Notes under the pieces: generated by a model | What the model was told of the DNA's origin: nothing | Database searches by the model: none | Seen by the model: only the letters and a program-made list of their open reading frames with translations | Made by a program: the position numbers and the translations under genes | DNA from: Thiodiazotropha sp050291245 | GTDB lineage: Bacteria > Pseudomonadota > Gammaproteobacteria > Chromatiales > Chromatiaceae | Length of the DNA stretch: 64,000 nucleotides | Assembly (NCBI GenBank): GCA_050291245.1 | Contig: JBNKJP010000002.1 | Location: forward strand, 27,468 to 91,467 | Direction of reading: 5' to 3' | In this document: positions 25,530 to 33,673 of the stretch, piece by piece | Numbering within the stretch: the first letter of the stretch is position 1 | Layout of the letters: the number at the start of each line of letters is the position of its first letter

Positions 25530-25919
25530 TCAGGGCAGGGTCACCGGCGTGGGCGGTACCCAGCCCTCGGCCCGGTGTTCGGCGACCACGGTTGTGTAGA
25601 TGCCGCCGCGTACGTTGAACTCAGCGCTCAGACGCATGAAACGGGGTTCGGTGGCGCGTACCAGATCCGCGAGAATCTCGTTGGTCACTGCTTCATGGAA
25701 GGCCCCCTGGTCGCGGAAAGACCAGATGTACATCTTCAGCGCTTTCAACTCCACACAGCGCTGATCCGGCACATATTCCAGGGTCATCTCCGCGAAATCG
25801 GGCTGTCCGGTCTTGGGACACAGACAGGTGAACTCGGGAATCGAGATACGGATCGTGTAGTCCCGTTCCGGTCGGGGATTGTCGAAGGTTTCCAGTTCTT
25901 TGCTGGGTTGGCTGGGCAT
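25530..25919 (-). CDS. queF: NADPH-dependent 7-cyano-7-deazaguanine reductase, type I
   Basis: The 129-residue protein is a single tunnelling-fold subunit. FTCLCPKTGQPDFAE carries the catalytic Cys that forms a thioimide with preQ0 and the following Asp. CVELKALKMYIWSFRDQGAFHE is the substrate/NADPH motif of unimodular QueF. It reduces the nitrile of preQ0 to the amine of preQ1 for queuosine synthesis. The length matches the short type I enzymes, not the ~280-residue YqcD/QueF of E. coli. No other queuosine gene is in view. The 180 bases upstream of it, before the repeat at 26100, hold nothing else recognised. Confidence 0.94.
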   Translation of the reverse strand: MPSQPSKELETFDNPRPERDYTIRISIPEFTCLCPKTGQPDFAEMTLEYVPDQRCVELKALKMYIWSFRDQGAFHEAVTNEILADLVRATEPRFMRLSAEFNVRGGIYTTVVAEHRAEGWVPPTPVTLP

Positions 25920-26099
25920 GGTTGAAAACTCAAGTTGTAAAATGGTGTTGGATTATACGTGACCCGTCCGCATTCGACCAAAGGGTGTAAGGGCTTTGGA
26001 AAAAACAATTAACCGAAACTACTTGTTTGACTGCCTCTGTTCGTTAGTGAAATCCCCTATGCTACACCGGACTCATCTCTGGTATGTTGGGTCCATGGC

Positions 26100-26286
26100 C
26101 GAATGACACGCGACTTTAAGCCAAAACCACCGTCATCCCAGCGTATGCCGGGATCCAGAATGCCTGGAGGTGAGATTTTCCTGGATGCCATCCTCAGGTT
26201 CGGAAACGGTGCATCCAAGCACCACTTCTCCGGCATATATTGGAATGACGGGGCCTTAGAACATCGCCCTAAGGAAGCACCATTCG
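26100..26286. mobile_element. Full-length copy (187 bases) of the TIR-bearing MITE-like repeat
   Basis: CGAATGACACGCGACTTTAAG at the left and its inverted counterpart CGAATGGTGCTTCCTTAGGG at the right are terminal inverted repeats of ~20 bases. The interior has two small hairpins: GTCATCCCAGCGTATGCCGGGAT and TCCGGCATATATTGGAATGAC. The right end is 42 bases before the start of the gene at 26329, so the element may supply or alter its promoter. No coding capacity is believed; the 63-codon ORF in it is a chance frame. Confidence 0.8.
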
Positions 26287-26328
26287 GAACCTGATTAGTA
26301 AGCATGACAGCAACAAAAGGGAAGCAAA

Positions 26329-27276
26329 ATGAACGGAATCAATCAATCCCGGTCTGTACAGACCTCGGGTGGACTGGAATCAACCGCTGAGATATCAACA
26401 ATGGATGCGACGGTGGAGAAACTCTACCGTAGCGCAGTGAATTCACCCGGCCAGGCTGAACGAACTTTTCAACACACATTCGGTCGTTTGGATAGGGACC
26501 AACAGCAACAACTCGCAGGCAGGTTCATAGACTCGCTGGGTGGCAGTGGGTTGGATGCCCTGGCCCAGACCGTAGGTGGCCAGCATGCCTTATTGTGTGT
26601 GTACGATCATGCGGACTGTGAAACCCGGAATTTCATGACTTTTGTCCATAAACGGCAACTGGAATCGGGTAATGTCGCTGTCGACTATACCCGCAGCCAG
26701 AGTCGTCAGACCCAGTGTATCGATCCCTTAGAAAAATCCTTGTCCGATCGCCAGTCCGTGGAGGATGGACATGCTATGGGAGCCTATCCCGCCGCTGACG
26801 AAGGTACAGGCTCCAGCCAATCATCCAGTGGTGGTTTGGCACGTATGAAACAGCAGATCGAAGCCATCAAAGCCGAGGGTGGCGGCGTTCGCCTGGGTGG
26901 CGCGACCATTTCCACCTGGGATGCCACGATGGGGGTCAGCGGGGGAGAGCGATCCTCCGGACGTGCATCCGGCTCACTGGCCGAATATCGTGCTCTGAGC
27001 GAAAGCGATGACCGATGGACAGTTGGCGAGCCCTGCAAGGATCAGGAGGTTGGGTTGATCACGGGTACCTTGAAATTCCTCGGAAAGGCGTTCGGATTGG
27101 CGGGTTCCCATGGGCCGCAGGCGAGTGCTGATCTGGTTTGTGTTGACCCGGGGCGAGTGGTTGAACGTACTGCAGCAGAAGCTGTTGATGGGGTTTTGAA
27201 TAACAATGGTCTTGCTGTAGATGCTGTGAAACCAGGTGCAGCTTTACAAGCCAGGGAATCTGAAGCAGGTCTATGA
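26329..27276 (+). CDS. Unrecognised soluble protein; putative effector of a duplicated gene-pair array
   Basis: The protein has 315 residues with GGGAAG before the ATG. I do not recognise a family. It lacks a signal peptide. It is mostly hydrophilic, with Gln-rich (residues ~58-66), Ser/Gly-rich (~160-170, ~208-222) linkers, six Cys, and a more hydrophobic GTLKFLGKAFGLAG near 252-265. The last ~50 residues (LVCVDPGRVVERTAAEAVDGV and onward) recur as a fragment at 27930-28082, so they are a mobile or duplicable C-terminal module. The gene overlaps the following membrane-protein gene by ATGA. That arrangement, with a duplicated partner downstream, recalls effector and immunity genes; toxicity is not shown. 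Confidence 0.7.
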   Translation: MNGINQSRSVQTSGGLESTAEISTMDATVEKLYRSAVNSPGQAERTFQHTFGRLDRDQQQQLAGRFIDSLGGSGLDALAQTVGGQHALLCVYDHADCETRNFMTFVHKRQLESGNVAVDYTRSQSRQTQCIDPLEKSLSDRQSVEDGHAMGAYPAADEGTGSSQSSSGGLARMKQQIEAIKAEGGGVRLGGATISTWDATMGVSGGERSSGRASGSLAEYRALSESDDRWTVGEPCKDQEVGLITGTLKFLGKAFGLAGSHGPQASADLVCVDPGRVVERTAAEAVDGVLNNNGLAVDAVKPGAALQARESEAGL

Positions 27277-27929
27277 TTGCCAACCTCAGATATTGGTTAC
27301 TTTTTCTGCTTACAAGCATCGTTTTAATGCTCTTATACGTGGGTTACCTGAATGTCACGATGCTATATGGTAATCACATTTTGGTGGCTACGGGAATTCA
27401 ACAGCCAGATGGAATAAATCAAATATTTCATTCGACGTTTATCTCGAGAACCTATTTGGAGTCACAAGGACTACGATGTGAATTTGAGTTATTTGATCCA
27501 AAAGAGCAGATCCTTGCAGGTAATACACCACGCTATAAAGCAGTACCTGCCATGTTTGTTTTTTATGATTTATTCGGTAGGGACTTAAGTCAGGACGATG
27601 CCAGTTACTTTACTAAATTTACGTATACAGTAATAAACCATTGTGACAGGGAAGCCTTGCTTTACTCTGGGGCGCCGCCGCCAATAATTTATGCGATATT
27701 GACCGGCAGGCTTGATTTCGTAGAAAAAATGATCACTAACGGTGTCGATATCAACTTTACTCTCAGTCGTCCGGGTAAATTGTCAGATGGTATGAGTCCC
27801 GTTGAATATGCAAATTTCTTGATGAATCAAGAAGGCTTTGCAATTGATAAGGAAAAGTATCAGAGGATTGTTAATGTATTAGAGGGAAATCTCAATATGC
27901 AGACAACTACGAACCAATCCAAACAGTAG
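27273..27929 (+). CDS. Membrane-anchored ankyrin-like protein; putative immunity partner, copy 1
   Basis: The 218-residue protein starts inside the stop of the gene at 26329. One N-terminal membrane helix (residues ~7-28, YWLLFLLTSIVLMLLYVGYL) is followed by a periplasmic-type region with YGNHILVATG. The C-terminal part has ankyrin-like helices (PPPIIYAILTGRLDFVEKMITNGVDINF, then DGMSPVEYANFL). It is clearly AT-richer than the gene upstream. The protein at 28079 has the same plan: a helix, then YGDHMVIALN, then PLIYAILMRDVALLRQLLERGADP and DGMNAIEYAQLI. Ankyrin-repeat membrane proteins are known as immunity proteins of secreted toxins, but this role is inference. Confidence 0.75.
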   Translation: MIANLRYWLLFLLTSIVLMLLYVGYLNVTMLYGNHILVATGIQQPDGINQIFHSTFISRTYLESQGLRCEFELFDPKEQILAGNTPRYKAVPAMFVFYDLFGRDLSQDDASYFTKFTYTVINHCDREALLYSGAPPPIIYAILTGRLDFVEKMITNGVDINFTLSRPGKLSDGMSPVEYANFLMNQEGFAIDKEKYQRIVNVLEGNLNMQTTTNQSKQ

Positions 27930-28082
27930 CTGTGTGATCAGGTTTGTGTAGGGATTGATAAGGTGGTTGAGTGTACTGCTGCTGAGATTGTGGATGGTGT
28001 TACAGATGATGACAACTTCTTGGGGCGTGCTGTAGAAGCAGTTAAACAACCGACAGATAATTGGCCTGACATCGAAAAATGA
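27930..28082 (+). pseudogene. Orphan C-terminal fragment of a second copy of the 26329 gene
   Basis: The frame is open for 50 codons directly after the stop at 27927-27929 but has no plausible start. It reads CDQVCVGIDKVVECTAAEIV and then DGV, and aligns with the last ~50 residues of the 26329 product. It ends with TGA overlapping the ATG of the next gene, reproducing the ATGA junction of the first pair. It is therefore the stub left after duplication of the gene pair and loss of most of the first gene. Confidence 0.85.
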
Positions 28083-28708
28083 GCTCGTTTCTCAGACTGA
28101 AGAATACGATATATTGGATATCCTTTATCGTAGTGTTTAGTGTTGCGGTTTTTGTCACTCAAGCCAATGTTAGGTTGCCCTATGGCGACCATATGGTTAT
28201 AGCGCTTAACTTGGTAGATCATTCGTTTCCATACTATTCCCCGATTTCTCGTGGGCTGTTGAGTATGAAGGAAAAACAATACTGCGGTGTTACCGGAACG
28301 ATCGATGGCCATATGGTGTCCGTTGAGAATGGTACACTGCAGTTTCTGATGGCAGCATGGGAAAGAGAAAGGAGCGATGGTTGGGGACGGAATGTTGACC
28401 GCGATTTGCTCAGGGAGTTACTGGATAAGGCAATCTTAGCGTGTAATCCAAACAGCTATTCACCGGAGATAGGGCCATTTTCTCCCTTAATATATGCCAT
28501 CCTGATGCGAGATGTTGCGCTTCTCCGGCAGTTACTGGAACGCGGTGCTGATCCGATGATGGTTATGGAAAGTCCAGGAAATATAGTCGATGGGATGAAT
28601 GCTATTGAGTATGCACAGCTCATTCAAAATAAACAGCGATTTGATGGTGATTTGGAAGTTATGGGGATTATGATTGATATGATGAGTAGAACATTAACTG
28701 CACCCTGA
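28079..28708 (+). CDS. Membrane-anchored ankyrin-like protein; putative immunity partner, copy 2
   Basis: The 209-residue paralogue of the 27273 product is diverged but collinear. It has an N-terminal membrane helix (IYWISFIVVFSVAVFVTQA), YGDHMVIALNLVDHSF, a Cys-containing middle (KEKQYCGVTG; ILACNPNSYSPE), then the ankyrin-like C-terminus. It has no intact partner gene directly upstream, only the fragment 27930-28082. Immunity genes kept without their toxin are common in polymorphic-toxin loci, where they protect against relatives. Another reading is a family of unrelated periplasmic scaffold proteins. Confidence 0.72.
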   Translation: MSSFLRLKNTIYWISFIVVFSVAVFVTQANVRLPYGDHMVIALNLVDHSFPYYSPISRGLLSMKEKQYCGVTGTIDGHMVSVENGTLQFLMAAWERERSDGWGRNVDRDLLRELLDKAILACNPNSYSPEIGPFSPLIYAILMRDVALLRQLLERGADPMMVMESPGNIVDGMNAIEYAQLIQNKQRFDGDLEVMGIMIDMMSRTLTAP

Positions 28709-28793
28709 TAACAGGGAAAAGTATCAGAGGATCTTCAATTTATTAGAGAGGGCGCCAATCATATCAATCACCACGAGCCGTCCCAAACAGTAG
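28709..28793 (+). pseudogene. Fragment of the 3' end of an immunity-like gene
   Basis: GGGAAAAGTATCAGAGGAT and the following bases to CCCAAACAGTAG match the last ~80 bases of the 27273 gene (27848-27929) with substitutions. It is the end of a third duplicated unit or the original tail displaced by the insertion of unit 2. It confirms repeated recombination at this locus. Confidence 0.8.
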
Positions 28794-29321
28794 TAGGGTG
28801 AAAGGGTATTGAATGGTTCGTTTTGTTAAGTTTCCGTGATCGCGCCTACAGTGGATTCCATAAATGCAGTAGAGGGCGCATTCCACTCTAAGAATCGTTT
28901 GCGGTACCCGAACGGCACTTACCTAAGCCAACAACCGCCGTCATCCCGGCGAATGCCGGGATCCAGGATGCTTGACGGCGCGAGATTTCCGGATGGCGTC
29001 CCTAGGTCCGTATACGGAGCATCCATGCACCACTTCTCCCGCATACGCCGGAATGACGAAAATCCATCGCATCGCCTTACATAAGTGCCATTGCATACAA
29101 CCCGGTTGGAGCGCTGTGGAATTCGGGCCATACAGGTCGCTGCTTTCTCAGCTGTGGGTGCTTCACAGGAATTTGCTCACAAATTGCCACAAGGAAAACA
29201 GGTGACTGGGGTAGGCTTGTAATATTTTATATAAAACAATAACTTAAACGATTAACCTAAAGTCAAAAATTTTCCCTCGTCCCCTGTCATAAGTGCGATC
29301 TTTGGTGTATCTTAGCCGCCC
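28794..29321. mobile_element. 528-base spacer with a full MITE-like copy at 28909-29095
   Basis: The 187-base copy starts CGAACGGCACTTACCTAAGC and ends with the inverted counterpart AAGTGCCATTGC at 29095. Its interior has the GTCATCCCGGCGAATGCCGGGAT and ATACGCCGGAATGACG hairpins seen at 26100 and 37190. Bases 28794-28908 and 29096-29321 hold no gene I can support. The latter is the smc promoter region, with an AT-rich stretch near 29220-29270. Confidence 0.75.
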
Positions 29322-32300
29322 ATGCGTTTGGAGAAAATTAAGCTCGCCGGATTCAAATCCTTTGTCGATCCCACCACGGTACCCATTCCGAGCAATCTGG
29401 TGGGAATCGTCGGGCCGAACGGATGCGGCAAATCCAATGTTATCGATGCCGTGCGCTGGGTCATGGGCGAAAGCTCGGCCAAGATGCTGCGTGGCGAGTC
29501 GATGGCGGATGTCATATTCAACGGCTCCACCGCCCGTAAACCGGTGGGAACCGCCACCATCGAATTGATCTTCGATAATTCGGAGGGCCGCGCGGGGGGG
29601 CAGTACGCCCAGTACAACCAGATCTCGGTCAAGCGTCAGGTCTCCCGGGACGGTCAATCCTTCTATTTTCTCAACAGCGTGAAGTGCCGGCGCCGGGACA
29701 TTACCGATCTGTTCCTCGGAACCGGTCTCGGGCCACGCAGCTATTCGATCATCGAGCAGGGCATGATCTCCCGCCTCATCGAGGCCCGCCCCGAGGATCT
29801 GCGCACCTTCCTGGAGGAGGCCGCGGGCATCTCTAAATATAAGGAGCGGCGCAAGGAGACCGAGACCCGGATTCGCCATACACGGGAGAATCTCGAACGT
29901 CTCACCGACCTGCGGGACGAGGTTGCCAAACAGTTGCAACATCTGCAACGCCAGGCGGCCACCGCGGAAAAATACCAGGTGTTGAAACAGGAGGAGCGAC
30001 AGACCAAGGCGGAGCTGCTCGCCCTGCGCTGGCGCACCCTGGATCAGGATCTGCAGCAGCGGGAACGGCACATCGCGGAGTTACAGAACAATCTGGAATC
30101 GGCCCTGGCCGATCAGCGCAAGCTCGAAGCCCAGATTGAGACCGATCGGGAGCATCAGGTCGAGGTCAACGAACAGTTCAACGAGGTCCAGGGCCGTTTC
30201 TACCGTCTCGGGGCTGAAATCAGCGGTTTGGAGCAGGCCATCCAGTTCGCCCGGGACACCCAGCGGCAGCAGCAGCAGGATCTGGAACAGGTCAGTCAGG
30301 CCTACCAGGAGTCGGAGGCCCATCGGGAGCAGGATGAAGGGCGCCTGGAAGAGCTGGTGGAGAGTCTGCTGACGGTCGAACCCCAGCTGGAACAGGCCCG
30401 CCAGGAGGAACAGCAGTTAGCCGAAGCCCTGACCCAGGCGGAACAGGCAATGCAGGCCTGGCAACTGGAGTGGGAGCAGTTCAACCAGCAGGCCGCGGAA
30501 CCGGCACAGACGGCCCAGGTCGAACGCACCCGGATCAATCATCTCGAACAACAGGGTGGGCAGCTGGAGCGCCGCCTGCAGCGCTTTGACGAGGAGCTGG
30601 GTCGCCTTGACGACACTCGGCTGCTGAGCGAGATCACCGAACTGGAGAGCGAGGAGTCCACTCAGAAAGAGATCCTCGATGGCATGGGTGAGCAACTCAG
30701 CGAGACCCTGGAATCCATCAACCGGCAACGGGATACCAACCAACAGCTCAACCAGCGTCTGGATCAGGACCGTGCGGAGTTGCAATCGAAAAACGGACGC
30801 CGGGCCTCTCTGGAGGCGCTGCAACAGGCGGCCCTGGGGGACTCCGACGAGGGTCTTGCTGAATGGCTGGATCGGGCACAGTTGAAGACTGCTCAGCGCC
30901 TGGCCCAGCAGATCCAGGTGACGCCCCGTTGGCAGCAGGCGGTGGAGGTGGTGCTCGGTTTCCACCTTCAGGCGGTGTGTGTGGAACGCCTCGACGAGTT
31001 GGAGATCCTGATCTCGCAGCTCAATAAAGGTTCGCTCAGCCTGTGGGAACCCCCATCGGGGCCAAACCCGGATACAAATACCACAGATCAGGATCTGGCG
31101 ACCCAGGTCCAGGCGCCCTGGGATCTACGGGGCTTGCTGGCCGGGGTGCGCATGGCGGAGAGTCTGACCGCAGCATTGCAGCGCCGCCATGAACTTGCGT
31201 CCGATGAGTCTTTGATCACCCCGGATGGCATCTGGATCGGCCGAAACTGGCTGCGTGTCACCCGGGAGAGCGATCAGCACGCGGGTGTACTGGCTCGGGA
31301 GGAGGAGCTGCGCACCCTTAAGCAACAGCTTGAGGAGCAGGAGGCCCAGGTCGTCGAGCTGGTCGATCAGCTGGATGCGGGGCGAGAGGCCCTCAAGCAG
31401 ATGGAACAGGACCGGGAGCAGCTGCAGACCCGATTCAATCAGATCAACCGGACCCTTTCGGAGATCCGTTCCAATCTCAGCGGCAAGCGCACCCGGGCCG
31501 ATCATCTCAAACAGCGTCGCGAACAGCTGCTTCAGGAGAAGCAGGAGATCGCCGAACAGATCGGCAACGATCAGATGTTGATGGAAGAGACCCGGGAGCG
31601 TCTGCATGCCGCGCTCGAGGCCATCGAAACCCTGGGCAGTCGCCGGGAAGAGCTGGTGATGCGTCGCGACGCCTTGCGCCAGGGTGTCAGCACGGCCCGG
31701 GAGCAGGTCAATCAGCAACGCTCCGGCACTCATCAACTGGCGCTTCAAGTCGAATCGATGCGCACGGTGCAGAGTTCACTCAAAGAGAATCTGGAGCGCG
31801 CCCGGGGGCAGTTGCAGCAGCTGTCACAACGCCGCGACGAGCTGCAGATGTCCCTGGAGAATGCCGAGGAGCCGTTGCTGCGCCAGACCGAGCAGCTGAA
31901 TCAGAAGCTCGAGGAGCGCAACCAGGTTGAAAAGGAGCTGAGCGCGGCCCGGCACGGACTGGAAACCGTGGACGGGCAGCTGCGGGAACAGGAACAGCAG
32001 CGCCACAAGGCGGAACAGTTGGTTCAGGAACGCCGTGACCGGCTCAACCAGGCTCGCCTGCAGAGTCAGGAAGTCACGGTACGCCGCCGCACCCTGGAGG
32101 AACAGCTCAACGAGGGCGGATTGAATGTGGAGGAGCTGTTCCGCAACATGCCGGAGGAGGCCAACGAGGCTCGCTGGCACGACAAGGTCGAGACCCTAGC
32201 CAACCGTATCCAGCGCCTGGGGCCGATAAATCTGGCGGCGATCGATGAGTACCAGGAACAGTCGGAGCGACTCAAATACCTCGAAGAGCAGCACACGGAC

Positions 32301-32831
32301 ATCACCAGCTCTCTGGAAACCCTGGAGAACGCCATCCGTAAGATCGACCGGGAGACCCGCACCCGTTTCAAGGAGACCTTCGACAAGGTCAACTCGGGGA
32401 TCAAGGATCTCTTTCCCCGGCTGTTTGGTGGCGGACACGCCTACCTGGAGCTGACCGGCGAGGATCTGCTCGATACCGGCGTCACCGTCATGGCGCGGCC
32501 CCCAGGCAAGCGCAATGCGAGCATTCATCTGCTCTCCGGCGGTGAGAAAGCACTCACTGCCGTGGCCCTGGTATTCTCCATCTTTCAGCTCAACCCGGCC
32601 CCGTTCTGCATGCTCGACGAGGTGGACGCGCCGCTGGACGACGCCAATGTGGGACGGTTTTGCGAAATGGTGAAGTCGATGTCGAATCAGGTACAATTCA
32701 TCTTCATCACGCATAACAAGATCACCATGGAAATCGCCAACCAACTTTCCGGTGTTACCATGCACGAACCCGGCGTCTCCCGTCTGGTTACCGTCGATGT
32801 CGAGGAAGCGGCGCAGCTGGCCGCGATCTGA
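29322..32831 (+). CDS. smc: Chromosome segregation ATPase SMC
   Basis: The 1169-residue protein has the full SMC plan. The N-terminal ATPase half has Walker A in GIVGPNGCGKSNVIDAVRW near residue 30 and the R-loop RGESMADVIFNGS. A first long coiled coil, a hinge region at ~505-640 (WQQAVEVVLGFHLQAVCVE), and a second coiled coil rich in Gln/Glu/Arg follow. The C-terminal half carries the signature HLLSGGEKALTAVAL and Walker B PFCMLDEVDAPLDDANV. The domain order and length fit canonical bacterial SMC rather than MukB. No scpA or scpB is in view. The stop shares one base with the zipA start. Confidence 0.96.
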   Translation: MRLEKIKLAGFKSFVDPTTVPIPSNLVGIVGPNGCGKSNVIDAVRWVMGESSAKMLRGESMADVIFNGSTARKPVGTATIELIFDNSEGRAGGQYAQYNQISVKRQVSRDGQSFYFLNSVKCRRRDITDLFLGTGLGPRSYSIIEQGMISRLIEARPEDLRTFLEEAAGISKYKERRKETETRIRHTRENLERLTDLRDEVAKQLQHLQRQAATAEKYQVLKQEERQTKAELLALRWRTLDQDLQQRERHIAELQNNLESALADQRKLEAQIETDREHQVEVNEQFNEVQGRFYRLGAEISGLEQAIQFARDTQRQQQQDLEQVSQAYQESEAHREQDEGRLEELVESLLTVEPQLEQARQEEQQLAEALTQAEQAMQAWQLEWEQFNQQAAEPAQTAQVERTRINHLEQQGGQLERRLQRFDEELGRLDDTRLLSEITELESEESTQKEILDGMGEQLSETLESINRQRDTNQQLNQRLDQDRAELQSKNGRRASLEALQQAALGDSDEGLAEWLDRAQLKTAQRLAQQIQVTPRWQQAVEVVLGFHLQAVCVERLDELEILISQLNKGSLSLWEPPSGPNPDTNTTDQDLATQVQAPWDLRGLLAGVRMAESLTAALQRRHELASDESLITPDGIWIGRNWLRVTRESDQHAGVLAREEELRTLKQQLEEQEAQVVELVDQLDAGREALKQMEQDREQLQTRFNQINRTLSEIRSNLSGKRTRADHLKQRREQLLQEKQEIAEQIGNDQMLMEETRERLHAALEAIETLGSRREELVMRRDALRQGVSTAREQVNQQRSGTHQLALQVESMRTVQSSLKENLERARGQLQQLSQRRDELQMSLENAEEPLLRQTEQLNQKLEERNQVEKELSAARHGLETVDGQLREQEQQRHKAEQLVQERRDRLNQARLQSQEVTVRRRTLEEQLNEGGLNVEELFRNMPEEANEARWHDKVETLANRIQRLGPINLAAIDEYQEQSERLKYLEEQHTDITSSLETLENAIRKIDRETRTRFKETFDKVNSGIKDLFPRLFGGGHAYLELTGEDLLDTGVTVMARPPGKRNASIHLLSGGEKALTAVALVFSIFQLNPAPFCMLDEVDAPLDDANVGRFCEMVKSMSNQVQFIFITHNKITMEIANQLSGVTMHEPGVSRLVTVDVEEAAQLAAI

Positions 32832-33673
32832 TGGACGCCACCCTCCTGCGCATCGTCCTGATTATTTTGGGCGCGGCTTTCCTGGCCGCGATCTACCTCT
32901 ATGAGACCCGTCGCAGGAAACGGGAGTCCGCGCAGGCGAAACGGCGCGTGGCACCGGAACTGCGAGAACCCGGGCTGAGTAATCAATATCCCGAAATTGG
33001 AGACGGGCAGTCAGATCACGATGCGGCCTCGATGCATGAAGAGGACGACACCTGGGTCAATTGGGACGAGGATGATACCGAACCTCTGAAAGACGATATG
33101 AACTACGTCGCCGGACTGTCGGCCGATGACGAACCCGATACCGAGCTGAGCCTCGAAAATGACGAAGAATTCGCCTTGCCGGAACAACAGGAACTGTTTG
33201 GTTTTAGCGCCCAGGAAGCCTCACCTGTAGACGTACCCAAGCTCATCATTCAGATCATCGTCAAGTCGAAAGGCGCGCCATTCCCGGGTCTGGAGATCCA
33301 CAAGGGAATGCTTGAGACCGGCATGATCATGGGCAAGCTCAGCATCTATCAACGGCTGTCCGGTGGGGATGCGAATCATCCCCAGTTCAATCTTGCCAGC
33401 ATGGTGGAGCCGGGGGTCTTTCCAACCAAGGAGAAGGAACTGGCCGGTTTCGAGACTCCCGGATTGACCCTGTTCACCCAACTACCGGTTCCGGGCGACA
33501 GTATGGCGGTGTTTTCCGACATGCTCTTCACCGCGGAGCGACTGGCCACGATCCTGGGTGGAGAGCTTCAGGACGAATCTCACAGTGTCCTGTCGAAACA
33601 GACCATTGAACATATTCGAGGCCAGATCATGGAGCATCGGCGTCAGGTGCAATTGGCGCGGAGTAAGGCTTGA
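32831..33673 (+). CDS. zipA: Cell division protein ZipA
   Basis: The 280-residue protein has an N-terminal membrane anchor at 3-22 (LLRIVLIILGAAFLAAIYLYE) followed by basic residues. A strongly acidic, low-complexity linker spans ~50-130, and a C-terminal FtsZ-binding domain covers ~135-265 (PKLIIQIIVKSKGAPFPGLEI, then NLASMVEPGVFPTKE, then TPGLTLFTQLPVPGDSMAVFSDML). It tethers FtsZ to the inner membrane. The gene order smc-zipA-ligA is the usual gammaproteobacterial one, with one-base and four-base overlaps here that indicate a single operon. Confidence 0.95.
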   Translation: MDATLLRIVLIILGAAFLAAIYLYETRRRKRESAQAKRRVAPELREPGLSNQYPEIGDGQSDHDAASMHEEDDTWVNWDEDDTEPLKDDMNYVAGLSADDEPDTELSLENDEEFALPEQQELFGFSAQEASPVDVPKLIIQIIVKSKGAPFPGLEIHKGMLETGMIMGKLSIYQRLSGGDANHPQFNLASMVEPGVFPTKEKELAGFETPGLTLFTQLPVPGDSMAVFSDMLFTAERLATILGGELQDESHSVLSKQTIEHIRGQIMEHRRQVQLARSKA

